The translations under genes were made by a program, and so were the position numbers. From Neisseria sp. HMSC077D05 (lineage in GTDB: Bacteria > Pseudomonadota > Gammaproteobacteria > Burkholderiales > Neisseriaceae): a stretch of 43,234 nt of DNA. The stretch spans positions 1 to 43,234 of the forward strand of contig KV797076.1 of the NCBI GenBank assembly GCA_001809325.1, given 5' to 3'. Each line of letters starts with the position of its first letter. Within the stretch, counting starts at the first letter, position 1. This document shows positions 26,425-34,380 of this stretch, in pieces. The notes under the pieces were generated by a model that saw only the letters and a list, made by a program, of their open reading frames with translations, ran no database searches and was not told where the DNA came from.

Positions 26425-27948
26425 ATGGCAAACCAAACCAATAACAAAGCAAAAGCATTGTTAGACTGGACGGACGCTCGTTTCCCTCTGTCTAAAATGT
26501 GGAATGAGCATTTGGCTCAATACTACGCGCCGAAGAACTTCAACTTCTGGTACTACTTCGGTTCTTTGGCTCTGCTCGTCCTCGTAATTCAAATCGTCAG
26601 CGGTATCTTCCTGACCATGAACTACAAACCGGACGGCAACCTGAATGCCTATCACCTGCCTGCTGCCTTTACCGCAGTAGAGTACATCATGCGCGACGTG
26701 TCCGGCGGCTGGATTATCCGCTATATGCACTCCACCGGCGCATCTTTCTTCTTCATCGTCGTGTACCTGCACATGTTCCGCGGCCTGATTTACGGTTCGT
26801 ACAAAAAACCGCGCGAATTGGTGTGGATTTTCGGTTCCCTGATTTTCTTGGCATTGATGGCCGAAGCCTTTATGGGCTACCTGCTGCCTTGGGGTCAAAT
26901 GTCCTTCTGGGGCGCGCAGGTGATTATTAACCTGTTCTCCGCCATCCCTGTTATCGGTCCTGATTTATCCACTTGGATTCGCGGCGACTTCAACGTTTCC
27001 GACGTTACCCTGAACCGCTTCTTCGCACTGCACGTTATTGCCGTACCGCTGGTGTTGCTCGGTTTGGTCGTGGCACACATCATCGCCTTGCACGAAGTGG
27101 GTTCGAACAACCCTGACGGCGTGGAAATCAAGAAACTCAAAGATGAAAACGGCGTTCCGCTCGACGGCATTCCTTTCCATCCGTACTACACCGTCAAAGA
27201 CATCTTGGGCGTTGTCGTATTCCTGATTGTTTTCTGCTCCGTATTGTTCTTCGCCCCTGAAGGCGGCGGCTACTTCCTTGAAGCTCCGAACTTTGATGCG
27301 GCAAACGCGCTGAAAACACCGCCGCACATTGCACCGGTATGGTACTTTACCCCGTTCTACGCCATTTTGCGTGCGATTCCTTCGATGGCAGGTACTCAGG
27401 TATGGGGTGTAATCGGCATGGGTGCAGCAGTTGTATTGATTGCCTTGTTGCCTTGGTTGGATAAGTCACCTGTAAAATCTGTTCGTTACCGCAACAACTC
27501 TTTCAAAGTAATGTTGGCGTTGTTTGTTGTATCTTTTATCGGCTTGGGAATTCTGGGTGCATTGGTAGCAGATGATACTCGTACAGCTTTTGCTCGTGCA
27601 TTCAGTGCATTCTATTTCTTGTTCTTCATCGGTATGCCGTTGCATACAAATCCTAAATGGTTGGCTGAAAAAGCTGGTGGTATTAAATATTTAATCAGTC
27701 TGTTTGTTTATGCAGCTTTAATTATTTATAACCTGTATTTAGTTGCAGTCTTGCCAAATAACATCGTTAAGGCATTCGTTCTGGCTTACACAGTTTTCTT
27801 TGCAGCTATTCCATTCCTGAATGCGTTTAATAGCGAAAAAGCTACGCCTGAGCGTGTAACCATGAGCACCACTAAACAAAAAATTATGTTTTTTGTTTAT
27901 GTCGGTATTACCGTCATTGGTGCTTACCTGTTTGCAACCAATATCTGA
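26425..27948 (+). CDS. petB: ubiquinol-cytochrome c reductase, cytochrome b subunit
   Basis: Cytochrome b carries the two b hemes and the Qo and Qi sites of complex III. The protein opens with WTDARFPLSKMWNEHL; heme-ligand helices are seen around RYMHSTGASFFFIVVYLHMFRG and HVIAVPLVLLGLVVAHIIALHEVG, and the Qo loop PEW equivalent lies around PVWYFTPFYAILRAIP. At 507 aa it is longer than most proteobacterial cytochrome b proteins. Residues about 409-472 form an extra hydrophobic stretch with two or three possible membrane segments. From about 27,460 the codon use becomes clearly more AT-rich than in the first two thirds. The stop overlaps the region of the petC start. Confidence 0.95.
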   Translation: MANQTNNKAKALLDWTDARFPLSKMWNEHLAQYYAPKNFNFWYYFGSLALLVLVIQIVSGIFLTMNYKPDGNLNAYHLPAAFTAVEYIMRDVSGGWIIRYMHSTGASFFFIVVYLHMFRGLIYGSYKKPRELVWIFGSLIFLALMAEAFMGYLLPWGQMSFWGAQVIINLFSAIPVIGPDLSTWIRGDFNVSDVTLNRFFALHVIAVPLVLLGLVVAHIIALHEVGSNNPDGVEIKKLKDENGVPLDGIPFHPYYTVKDILGVVVFLIVFCSVLFFAPEGGGYFLEAPNFDAANALKTPPHIAPVWYFTPFYAILRAIPSMAGTQVWGVIGMGAAVVLIALLPWLDKSPVKSVRYRNNSFKVMLALFVVSFIGLGILGALVADDTRTAFARAFSAFYFLFFIGMPLHTNPKWLAEKAGGIKYLISLFVYAALIIYNLYLVAVLPNNIVKAFVLAYTVFFAAIPFLNAFNSEKATPERVTMSTTKQKIMFFVYVGITVIGAYLFATNI

Positions 27949-27962
27949 TGAGGGCAGCGAAA

Positions 27963-28748
27963 ATGAAACATACCCTGAAAAACTGGTTTGCTGCCTTGTT
28001 ACTGGCAGTGCCTATGAGTGCCGCCGTCGCCAGCGGTGGCGGACACTACGAAAAAGTCGAGATTGACCTGCGCGACCAAGTCAGCTTGCAGCGCGGTGCT
28101 CAAATTTTCACCAACTACTGTTTATCCTGCCACTCGGCAAGCGGTATGCGCTTCAACCGTCTGAAAGATATCGGTTTGACTGATGAAGAAATCAAGAAAA
28201 ACCTGATGTTTACGACAGACAACGTCGGTGATGTCATGTTGGCAGCGATGAATCCTAAAGATGCTGCCAAATGGTTTGGTGCGGCTCCTCCGGATCTGAC
28301 ACTGATTGCCCGTTCTAAAGGCGCGGATTATCTGTATGCCTATATGCGCGGCTTCTATAAAGACCCGACCCGTCCGAACGGTTGGAACAACGTCGTATTC
28401 GATAAAGTCGGTATGCCTCACCCCTTGTGGGAGCAACAAGGCGTTCAAGCAGTTGAGTTGGATGCCAAAGGTCAACCGGTCATGGTTAAAGATGAGCATG
28501 GTATATCGAAACCCAAACTTTATTGGGAATCTACCGGCGCGCACAGCCGTCGTTTGCCAAACGGCAAAGTCGTCCAAACAGAGTACGATGCTTATGTACG
28601 CGATTTGGTGAACTATTTGGTTTACATGGGTGAACCGGCGCAACTCCAGCGCAAACGTACAGGCTATATCGTGTTGATGTTCTTGCTTGCAGTAATGCTG
28701 CCTCTGGCATACTTCCTGAAAAAAGAATATTGGAAAGACGTTCACTAA
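27963..28748 (+). CDS. petC: ubiquinol-cytochrome c reductase, cytochrome c1 subunit
   Basis: Cytochrome c1 passes electrons from the Rieske centre to soluble or membrane cytochrome c. The ATG at 27963 is preferred because GAGGG lies 7 nt upstream; the ATG at 27948 overlaps the petB stop and is the alternative. A signal peptide covers about residues 1-22 and is followed by GGGHYEKVEIDL. The heme site CLSCH is at residues 53-57, and the C-terminal anchor is YIVLMFLLAVMLPLAYFLKKEYW. It is the last gene of petABC, with a terminator directly after it. Confidence 0.97.
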   Translation: MKHTLKNWFAALLLAVPMSAAVASGGGHYEKVEIDLRDQVSLQRGAQIFTNYCLSCHSASGMRFNRLKDIGLTDEEIKKNLMFTTDNVGDVMLAAMNPKDAAKWFGAAPPDLTLIARSKGADYLYAYMRGFYKDPTRPNGWNNVVFDKVGMPHPLWEQQGVQAVELDAKGQPVMVKDEHGISKPKLYWESTGAHSRRLPNGKVVQTEYDAYVRDLVNYLVYMGEPAQLQRKRTGYIVLMFLLAVMLPLAYFLKKEYWKDVH

Positions 28749-28759
28749 GTCTTGTAATG

Positions 28760-28797
28760 AAAAAGGGTAAACCTGATCGGGTTTGCCCTTTTTTTTA
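28760..28797 (+). terminator. terminator of petABC
   Basis: AAAAGGGTAAACC and GGTTTGCCCTTTT form a 13-bp stem with one G-T pair, followed by eight T residues. Confidence 0.93.
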
Positions 28798-29250
28798 ACC
28801 ATTTATCCAGTTTTAGACGACCTTTATTTCATGGAAAAGTGACATGAAGATGTTTGATCTAGGGTGTGTACTGAGAATATTGCTTAATCCTCTATCAAGA
28901 TGGTTTTATCACTTTATTTGGGATGGATGTTAATCCAATTTGGCGATTATGTTATAAAGGAAGCGGGGAAGAGGGAGATTTATAATCGCTTGCTTGAGTA
29001 CTATTATTAACTATTAAGAGTGTTCGGACTGCAAGCCGTACAAATTTCAGACGACCTTTTGTCCTTGAATGGAACAATGCCAGCTTTATGTTTAAATTTG
29101 CTCAATAGAAAAGGTTGGGTAGGGTAGGCTTGAGAGTTGTTCAGGCAGTCGAATTTATGAGAATCGCGGTTCATTTATGCACTGAAGAAAAAGAGAGGAT
29201 GCCAAAGGTGGTCATGACTTAGGTGCTATCTTGGCAATGTTTATAATATG
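28798..29250. other. intergenic region with decayed uptake sequence and possible ORF remnant
   Basis: The stretch holds a damaged uptake sequence (TTTTAGACGACCT near 28811), an intact one at 29046-29057, and two short frames in different registers (28844-28933 and 28927-29010) that together could encode about 55 residues. I see no recognisable function. AT content is high. Confidence 0.3.
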
Positions 29251-29254
29251 AAAA

Positions 29255-29292
29255 AGGTCGTCTGAAAAGTAGGAATGCTTTTCAGACGACCT
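29255..29292 (-). terminator. terminator of tonB-exbB-exbD
   Basis: AGGTCGTCTGAAAAG (29255-29269) and CTTTTCAGACGACCT (29278-29292) form a 15-bp stem with an 8-nt loop. On the minus strand five T residues follow. Confidence 0.9.
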
Positions 29293-29311
29293 CTTGTCTT
29301 ACTGCCAATAA

Positions 29312-29749
29312 TTATTGCGCTTTGGTCTCGGTCACAAAGCCGATTTTGGTAATACCTGCTTCGCGGGCAGCTTCGAGGGCTTTGTTGACATATTCGTATT
29401 CAACGGCCTTGTCTGCTGAAATGGCAACGATGGTATTGGCGTTTTTCTGCTTTTCAGTTTTCAGTCGGGAAGTAACCGTATTAATATCCGCTTTGGTTGC
29501 AGAATCGCCATCGATGTAATAGTTGCCATTAACATCTATGGTCAGGCGTAGAGGGTCTTTAGGCTGCTTTTCCTTCTGCTTCGCTGCATTTTCTGAAGCG
29601 GACGGCAGTTCCAAAGGAATCGAGTGGGTCAGTACGGGCATGGTGATCATGAAAACGATCAACAGTACCAGCATCACGTCGACCAAAGGCGTGACGTTGA
29701 TGTCTGACATCGGTGCATCATCGCCGGAATTCATAGAGCCGAATGCCAT
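29312..29749 (-). CDS. exbD: TonB-system energy transducer ExbD
   Basis: ExbD, with ExbB, uses the proton motive force to energise TonB for outer-membrane iron transport. The 145-aa protein has a short cytoplasmic start, a single membrane segment (PLVDVMLVLLIVFMITMPVL, about 22-41) with the conserved proton-path aspartate D25 in NVTPLVDVM, and a periplasmic domain. It starts 3 bp after the exbB stop, so coupling is likely. Confidence 0.96.
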   Translation of the reverse strand: MAFGSMNSGDDAPMSDINVTPLVDVMLVLLIVFMITMPVLTHSIPLELPSASENAAKQKEKQPKDPLRLTIDVNGNYYIDGDSATKADINTVTSRLKTEKQKNANTIVAISADKAVEYEYVNKALEAAREAGITKIGFVTETKAQ

Positions 29750-29752
29750 AAT

Positions 29753-30412
29753 TTAGTCCTTTTGATTCAACAGGCGGACGTGTAAATCGTGTGCGAAAGC
29801 GTCCATATCTTGAGAGAGGGTTTTCTTACCGCGGTTGAGGAAGTTATACGCCAAGACAGCAGGGATGGCGACAAACAAACCGATGGCGGTTGACACCAAC
29901 GCCTCACCAATCGGGCCGGCTACTGCGGCAATACTCATTTGACCGCTTTGACCGATATTGATTAAGGCGTGGTAAATCCCCCAGACCGTACCGAACAAGC
30001 CGATAAACGGGGCAGTTGAACCGATGGATGCCAAAGCAGTCATGCCGTAATCAAACTGGCGCATGTTTTGTTCCATGCTGTTTCGGATTTGAATGACGAG
30101 GTATTCGTTCAAAGGCAGCTCGGTAGTCAGTGTTTTCGCGTTGCTTTGACGATAGCTTTGGTAGGCACGCAGGGATTCGTCCGCTACGCGGCTCATGGGC
30201 GCATCAATATCTTTCACTTTTTGCACGGCTTCGGTAAGCGTAAAGGCATTAAGCATTTGCGTTTTAACGAGTGCGTTGGCGGTTTTGGCTTTTTTCAGTT
30301 TGATGGAGCGCAAGATAATCAGACACCAAGTCACGATGCTCATTACTAACATCAACACGAATACACTGATCAGAACAAAATCGCCTGATTCGAATATTGT
30401 TTTTAAATCCAT
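29753..30412 (-). CDS. exbB: TonB-system proton channel ExbB
   Basis: ExbB is the pentameric MotA/TolQ-like channel of the TonB motor. The 219-aa protein has three membrane segments: about 12-34 ([22 protein letters not shown]), about 125-147 ([23 protein letters not shown]) and about 163-190 ([25 protein letters not shown]). The TolQ/ExbB signatures [14 protein letters not shown] and [16 protein letters not shown] are intact. It lies 59 bp after tonB in the neisserial tonB-exbB-exbD order. Confidence 0.97.
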   Translation of the reverse strand: MDLKTIFESGDFVLISVFVLMLVMSIVTWCLIILRSIKLKKAKTANALVKTQMLNAFTLTEAVQKVKDIDAPMSRVADESLRAYQSYRQSNAKTLTTELPLNEYLVIQIRNSMEQNMRQFDYGMTALASIGSTAPFIGLFGTVWGIYHALINIGQSGQMSIAAVAGPIGEALVSTAIGLFVAIPAVLAYNFLNRGKKTLSQDMDAFAHDLHVRLLNQKD

Positions 30413-30471
30413 GATTTTTCCAAATTTTCCAAGTAAATTAAAACTTTTGTCGATAAAGGTGTTGTGCCCGA

Positions 30472-31446
30472 TTACTCAAGAGTAAAAGAGACCGGGACTC
30501 GGAATTCAGTCCAGACAGAGGCATTGCAAGCACCATTTTTAACTGCTTTACGGGCAGCTTGGTCAAGAGCATTGGAGCCACTGCGTTTTAAAATTTTAAC
30601 TTCAGCAACTTTTCCTCCTGGGCCAACCAAGACACTCAGCATAACTGTACCTGTATCTCCGTTTTCTGCCGCTATGGGAGGATATGGCGGTTTAGGAATA
30701 TGGCAAGTGCCACCTTTAACCGGATTGGCTCTACTACTACCCGGTCCTGTTCCAGGGCCATTTCCACCGCCGGAACCTCCTCCACTGCCACTACCTGAAC
30801 CATGTTCGCCTTTGTTGCTGCCAGTACCGGGGCCGCTGCCTTCACCTTGTCCGTTACCAGGGCCTTTGTTGCCTCCGCCGTTTCCTTTGCTGTCGCCATG
30901 AGGAGCCTTACCTTGTCCGTTGCCTTTACCGTTTTCCGCAGTATTCGGCCCGGTTTTACTGCTGCTGGTGTAGTCCGAGGCTTTAGGTGCAGGCTTGGAT
31001 TCTGGTTTGGGTTGGGGTTTAGGCTCTGGACGTGGTTCGGGTTTAGGTTCAGGCTTAGGTTCCGGTTTGGGTTCTGGTTTTGGCTCAGGCTTTGGTTTTT
31101 CAACCGGCTTGGGCTTCTCTTTCGGCTGCTGGATATCAGCATCCGCTTTTTTTGTTATAACTGGCTTAAACTGTGGTTTGGGCTGTTCGACCGGTTTGGG
31201 TTTAGGCTGTGGCTTAGGTTTTTGCGGTTCGGGTGTTTTTTCGGGAGCGGCAGGCGCACCTTCGCCTTCGGGGGTGCCGTCTCCACCTCCGTCGCCACCA
31301 CCCAAATCCGCCAAATCAACAAACTCAATATTTGCCATTTCCGGTATAAGCGGTTTGTATGTTTCCCACAAAAGCGCAATCAAACCCGCGTGAATCAATG
31401 ATACGGTAATGACGGCTACTGGGATTAAAATTCGGTCTTTATTCAT
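30472..31446 (-). CDS. tonB: periplasmic energy transducer TonB
   Basis: TonB contacts TonB boxes of outer-membrane receptors and transmits energy from ExbBD. The 324-aa sequence has an N-terminal anchor (about 9-28, with [12 protein letters not shown]), then a periplasmic spacer and a C-terminal TonB domain (about 245-324) with [28 protein letters not shown] and [13 protein letters not shown]. The spacer has two parts: a Pro-Lys-Glu tract with EPKP repeats (about 75-155) and an unusual Gly/Ser/Asn-rich tract (about 165-240). The second part makes it longer than the meningococcal protein as I remember it. A strong Fur box lies about 120 bp upstream. Confidence 0.95.
   Translation of the reverse strand: MNKDRILIPVAVITVSLIHAGLIALLWETYKPLIPEMANIEFVDLADLGGGDGGGDGTPEGEGAPAAPEKTPEPQKPKPQPKPKPVEQPKPQFKPVITKKADADIQQPKEKPKPVEKPKPEPKPEPKPEPKPEPKPEPRPEPKPQPKPESKPAPKASDYTSSSKTGPNTAENGKGNGQGKAPHGDSKGNGGGNKGPGNGQGEGSGPGTGSNKGEHGSGSGSGGGSGGGNGPGTGPGSSRANPVKGGTCHIPKPPYPPIAAENGDTGTVMLSVLVGPGGKVAEVKILKRSGSNALDQAARKAVKNGACNASVWTEFRVPVSFTLE
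30989..31119 (-). repeat. degenerate tandem repeat encoding EPKP units in tonB
   Basis: Twelve-base units of the form GGTTCNGGNTTA/TGG repeat about nine times with drift, encoding alternating Glu-Pro-Lys-Pro. Unit-length changes would keep the frame. Confidence 0.75.
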
Positions 31447-31563
31447 AATCGACGCATGATAATAGCAACAATTTTTGTTTGCAACCTGTTTTTACATCTG
31501 TTTTTTGAGTTAATATTTATTCTGAAATAATCTAAAATATTAATATGTACAATACAATGTTTT

Positions 31564-31582
31564 GATATTGCTATTCATTATC
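31564..31582 (-). promoter_or_regulatory. Fur box upstream of tonB
   Basis: GATATTGCTATTCATTATC matches the 19-bp Fur consensus GATAATGATAATCATTATC at 16 of 19 positions. It lies 118 bp upstream of the tonB start and predicts iron-responsive repression of tonB-exbB-exbD. Confidence 0.75.
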
Positions 31583-31966
31583 ACAATAAAACAAAAGAAA
31601 AAGAGGAAGCGACGCCTCAGTCAACTGCATTAGAAGTTGTTCATCTGGAAAAGTTCACAAATTTACAATAAAAGTGGTTTGGATAAAACGATGGCGATGG
31701 CGTGCCTTAGAGGAGAAAAAGCTGCAAAAATATTATTTTATTGATTGGCTTGTGTTCTTAGATTGATTCCCGCTATTGCAGGTCGGTAGTTGGTGTGGCT
31801 TGAATAGCGGGATGGACTCGTACACTTTTTCAAAAAGGTCGTCTGAAAATAGAAAATTTGATGCTTGTGAAATGTTGTGGTTGTAAGAATGATCAGATGT
31901 TTCCTATTTTGGGATTGTGCGGGTTTTCAGTTAAGTCTCTTAAAACATATCGGCAGGGTAGGTAGC
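31583..31966. other. spacer between tonB and nsrR with possible gene remnant
   Basis: The plus strand from about 31590 reads KEEATPQSTALEVVHLEKFTNLQ-stop, which resembles the mature N-terminus of a TonB-dependent receptor. A hairpin with arms CCCGCTATT (31769-31777) and AATAGCGGG (31803-31811) and a single uptake sequence at 31836-31847 follow. No intact gene is seen. Confidence 0.3.
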
Positions 31967-32431
31967 TTATGCCGATTTATCGTCTGTTTTTTCGACAACG
32001 ATTTCGATTTTGGGTTCATATAGTAAATCGTAGGTCGGTTTATTGAGTAGATCCTGCAAAGTAAACCCGTCCAAATGCGCAAAGAAAGCCTTAATCGCTC
32101 CGCCCAAAATGCCGGTCAGGCGGCAAGACGGCGTAATCAGGCATTCGTTGTTCTCTCCCATGCATTCGACAACCTGCATGGGTTCAAGATGGCGAACGAC
32201 CGCGCCGACATTGATTTTATCGGGTGTATCGGCAAGACGCAGTCCGCCCCCTTTCCCTCTTATGCTGGTCAGGAATCCGCCTTTGACAAGCGCGGTAACG
32301 ACTTTCATCAAATGACTTTTGGAAATGTTATAGGCTTCGGCAATGGTTCCGATATTGACTAACGAATCGTCGTTTATGGCCGCATAAATCAATACCCGCA
32401 GACCATAATCCGTATGTTGCGTCAGATACAT
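31967..32431 (-). CDS. nsrR: Rrf2-family nitric oxide-sensing repressor NsrR
   Basis: NsrR is an iron-sulfur repressor that loses DNA binding in nitric oxide; in Neisseria it controls aniA, norB, dnrN and others. The 154-aa sequence opens MYLTQHTDYGLRVLIYAA, with a winged helix over about 1-60 (SKSHLMKVVTALVKGGFL, RGKGGGLRLA). The cluster-ligand cysteines are C90, C97 and C103 in ECMGENNECLITPSC. It is divergent from the hemerythrin and nnrS genes, both plausible targets. Confidence 0.93.
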   Translation of the reverse strand: MYLTQHTDYGLRVLIYAAINDDSLVNIGTIAEAYNISKSHLMKVVTALVKGGFLTSIRGKGGGLRLADTPDKINVGAVVRHLEPMQVVECMGENNECLITPSCRLTGILGGAIKAFFAHLDGFTLQDLLNKPTYDLLYEPKIEIVVEKTDDKSA

Positions 32432-32571
32432 GGTTTTCTCTGTTCAGAATATATTATTTTTTTAGGGCGGCGGCAGTGTTTCCAGTGGGAAATTGTCGCC
32501 GTTATGTGTTTGACTTTATATATGATTAAGTTTCATAATATCTGAAACATTTAAATTAATCCAGTGTAGTT

Positions 32572-32594
32572 TGATAATTTATTATCATTATAAT
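32572..32594 (+). promoter_or_regulatory. palindromic operator and -10 element of the hemerythrin-like gene
   Basis: TGATAAT-TT-ATTATCA at 32572-32587 is a perfect 7-2-7 palindrome. A perfect TATAAT at 32589-32594 follows directly. The palindrome thus occupies the spacer between -35 and -10, suitable for repression, most likely by NsrR given the neighbours. The start codon at 32603 lies only 9 nt past the -10 box. Confidence 0.6.
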
Positions 32595-32602
32595 CAAATA
32601 TT

Positions 32603-32983
32603 ATGAAGCCGTTAAAACGCCACCCAGCACTTATCGAACTTTCCCGCGAACACCATCACGCCCTTTCACTCTGCGTCCGCCTCCTGCGCGCGCCCGCTGA
32701 AAGCCATCAAACAGAGCTTGAAGCCCATTTCCTTGAATTGGAACCGCATTTTGTCGAAGAAGAAACCATGTTCGCCCCGCATTGGCAGAATATTCCCGTT
32801 GCGATGCGCAAACGTTTCGAAGCCGAACACGCCAAACTGCGCAGTATGATGGCAAATCCTGAATATCTTAACGAAGCATGGAATAAGGACTTTGCCGTTA
32901 CCCTGCGCGACCATGCCCGTTTTGAAGAACGCGAACTGTTTCCCGCAGTCGAGCCGTTTTTGCCGGAACCCGAAGGAATCTGA
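32603..32983 (+). CDS. hemerythrin-like HHE domain protein
   Basis: The 126-aa protein is a four-helix HHE-type domain, a family that binds a non-heme di-iron centre and is used for oxygen or nitric-oxide sensing, storage or repair. Ligand candidates are spread as expected: H8 and the cluster EHHHALSL near 15-22, HFVEEETMFAPHW near 49-61, the EAEHAKLRSM helix near 74-83, and DHARFEERELFP near 107-118. It is much shorter than DnrN/YtfE, so it is a different protein. No Shine-Dalgarno sequence is seen and the mRNA may be leaderless. The gene lies between nsrR and nnrS, indicating a role in nitrosative stress. Confidence 0.85.
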   Translation: MKPLKRHPALIELSREHHHALSLCVRLLRAPAESHQTELEAHFLELEPHFVEEETMFAPHWQNIPVAMRKRFEAEHAKLRSMMANPEYLNEAWNKDFAVTLRDHARFEERELFPAVEPFLPEPEGI

Positions 32984-32986
32984 AAA

Positions 32987-33036
32987 AGGTCGTCTGAAAA
33001 GTCCAAAAGCACGATTTTAGCGTTTTCAGACGACCC
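32987..33036 (+). terminator. inverted uptake-sequence pair between the hemerythrin-like gene and nnrS
   Basis: AGGTCGTCTGAAAA (32987-33000) and TTTTCAGACGACCC (33023-33036) are inverted around a 22-nt loop. It could terminate or attenuate transcription before nnrS. There is no T-run. Confidence 0.55.
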
Positions 33037-33091
33037 TCCTGTCCATTCAAACCTAAAACAAACCATTCAAAAAGCAAACCAAGGAACTACC

Positions 33092-34249
33092 ATGACCGCC
33101 TTTTTCAAACACCCTGTTTGGGCAATGGCATTCCGCCCGTTTTACTCACTGGCGGCACTATACGGCGCACTCTCCATCCTGCTTTGGGGCTTCGGCTATA
33201 CGGGTACGCCCGAGTTGTCCAATTTTTATTGGCACGCCCATGAGATGATCTGGGGCTATGCCGGACTCGTCGTCATTGCCTTCCTATTGACCGCCGTTGC
33301 CACTTGGACGGGGCAGCCGCCCACGCGCGGCGGCGTTTTGGCAGGATTGACCGCTTTTTGGTTGGCGGCAAGGATTGCCGTTTTCATTCCGGGCTGGGGC
33401 GCAACCGCCAGCGGCATACTCGGCACGCTGTTTTTTTGGTACGGCGCAGTTTGCATGGCATTGCCCGTCATCCGTTCCAAAAACAAACGCAATTACGTCG
33501 CCGTATTCGCTATCGTCGTCCTAGGCTGCACACACGCCGCATTCCACTTCCAACTGAATGCCGGAAACGCATCTGCACTGCTCAGCGGGCTGCAGTCTGG
33601 TCTGATTATGGTCTCAGGCTTTATCGGCCTTATCGGTATGCGGATTATTTCCTTCTTTACCTCCAAACGCCTGAATGTTCCGCAAATCCCCAGCCCGATG
33701 TGGGTCGCTCACGCGTCCCTCTGGTTGCCCATGCTGACTGCCATGCTGATGGCGCACCATGCCCTGCCTTGGCTTTCATCTGCTTTTGCCTTTGCAGCGG
33801 GCGTGATCTTTACCGTACAGGTTTACCGCTGGTGGTATAAAGCTGTTTTGAAAGAACCGATGCTGTGGATTTTGTTCGCAGGCTATTTGTTCACAGGTTT
33901 GGGATTGATTGCCATCGGTGCTTCCTACTTCCACAGCTCTTTCCTTAATCTTGGCGTACATCTCATCGGCGTCGGCGGTATCGGCGTCCTGACATTAGGC
34001 ATGATGGCGCGCACTGCGCTCGGACATACCGGAAACTCCATCTATCCGCCGCCCAAATCCGTACCCGTCGCCTTTTGGCTGATGATAGCCGCCACTGTCA
34101 TCCGCATCATTGCAACCTTCGTCAGCGGCACCGGTTACACCCACAGCATCCGCACTTCCGCAGTCTTGTTTGCCCTGTCCTTGCTGCTTTACGCATGGAA
34201 ATACATCCCTTGGCTCATCCGCCCGCGTTTGGACGGTAAACCGGGTTAA
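33092..34249 (+). CDS. nnrS: NnrS family membrane protein
   Basis: NnrS is a heme- and copper-containing polytopic membrane protein linked to protection against nitric oxide in denitrifiers. The 385-aa sequence has about 12 hydrophobic segments and the family signatures MAFRPFYSLAALYGALSILLWG at the N-terminus, FYWHAHEMIWGYAGLVVIAFLLTAVATWTGQ near 45-75, and HLIGVGGIGVLTLGMMARTALGHTG near 290-315. AAGGAACTACC precedes the ATG. Such genes are commonly under NNR or NsrR control, which fits nsrR nearby. Confidence 0.93.
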   Translation: MTAFFKHPVWAMAFRPFYSLAALYGALSILLWGFGYTGTPELSNFYWHAHEMIWGYAGLVVIAFLLTAVATWTGQPPTRGGVLAGLTAFWLAARIAVFIPGWGATASGILGTLFFWYGAVCMALPVIRSKNKRNYVAVFAIVVLGCTHAAFHFQLNAGNASALLSGLQSGLIMVSGFIGLIGMRIISFFTSKRLNVPQIPSPMWVAHASLWLPMLTAMLMAHHALPWLSSAFAFAAGVIFTVQVYRWWYKAVLKEPMLWILFAGYLFTGLGLIAIGASYFHSSFLNLGVHLIGVGGIGVLTLGMMARTALGHTGNSIYPPPKSVPVAFWLMIAATVIRIIATFVSGTGYTHSIRTSAVLFALSLLLYAWKYIPWLIRPRLDGKPG

Positions 34250-34270
34250 TTAAACCAAGCATATCAAACG

Positions 34271-34314
34271 AAAGGTCGTCTGAAACCTTAAAACAGGTTT
34301 CAGACGACCTTTTT
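34271..34314. terminator. bidirectional terminator after nnrS
   Basis: AAAGGTCGTCTGAAACCT and AGGTTTCAGACGACCTTT form an 18-bp stem with a short loop. T-runs flank it on both strands, between convergent genes. Confidence 0.92.
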
Positions 34315-34327
34315 ATATGGGAATCCG

Positions 34328-34350
34328 CTTTAAACCGGTACGGTGTGGTT
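34328..34350. mobile_element. possible CREE remnant
   Basis: CTTTAAACCGGTACGGTGTGG matches CTTTAAACCAGTACAGCGTTG of the complete element at 2006-2026 at 17 of 21 positions. No terminal repeat survives. Confidence 0.3.
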
Positions 34351-34380
34351 TTACCGAAGTCCGTATCGTTTCAGTGCGTG

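Noticed and set aside
30989-31119. CRISPR-like periodicity in tonB
   Set aside because: The repeats are 12 bp, contiguous and coding for EPKP units; there are no spacers.
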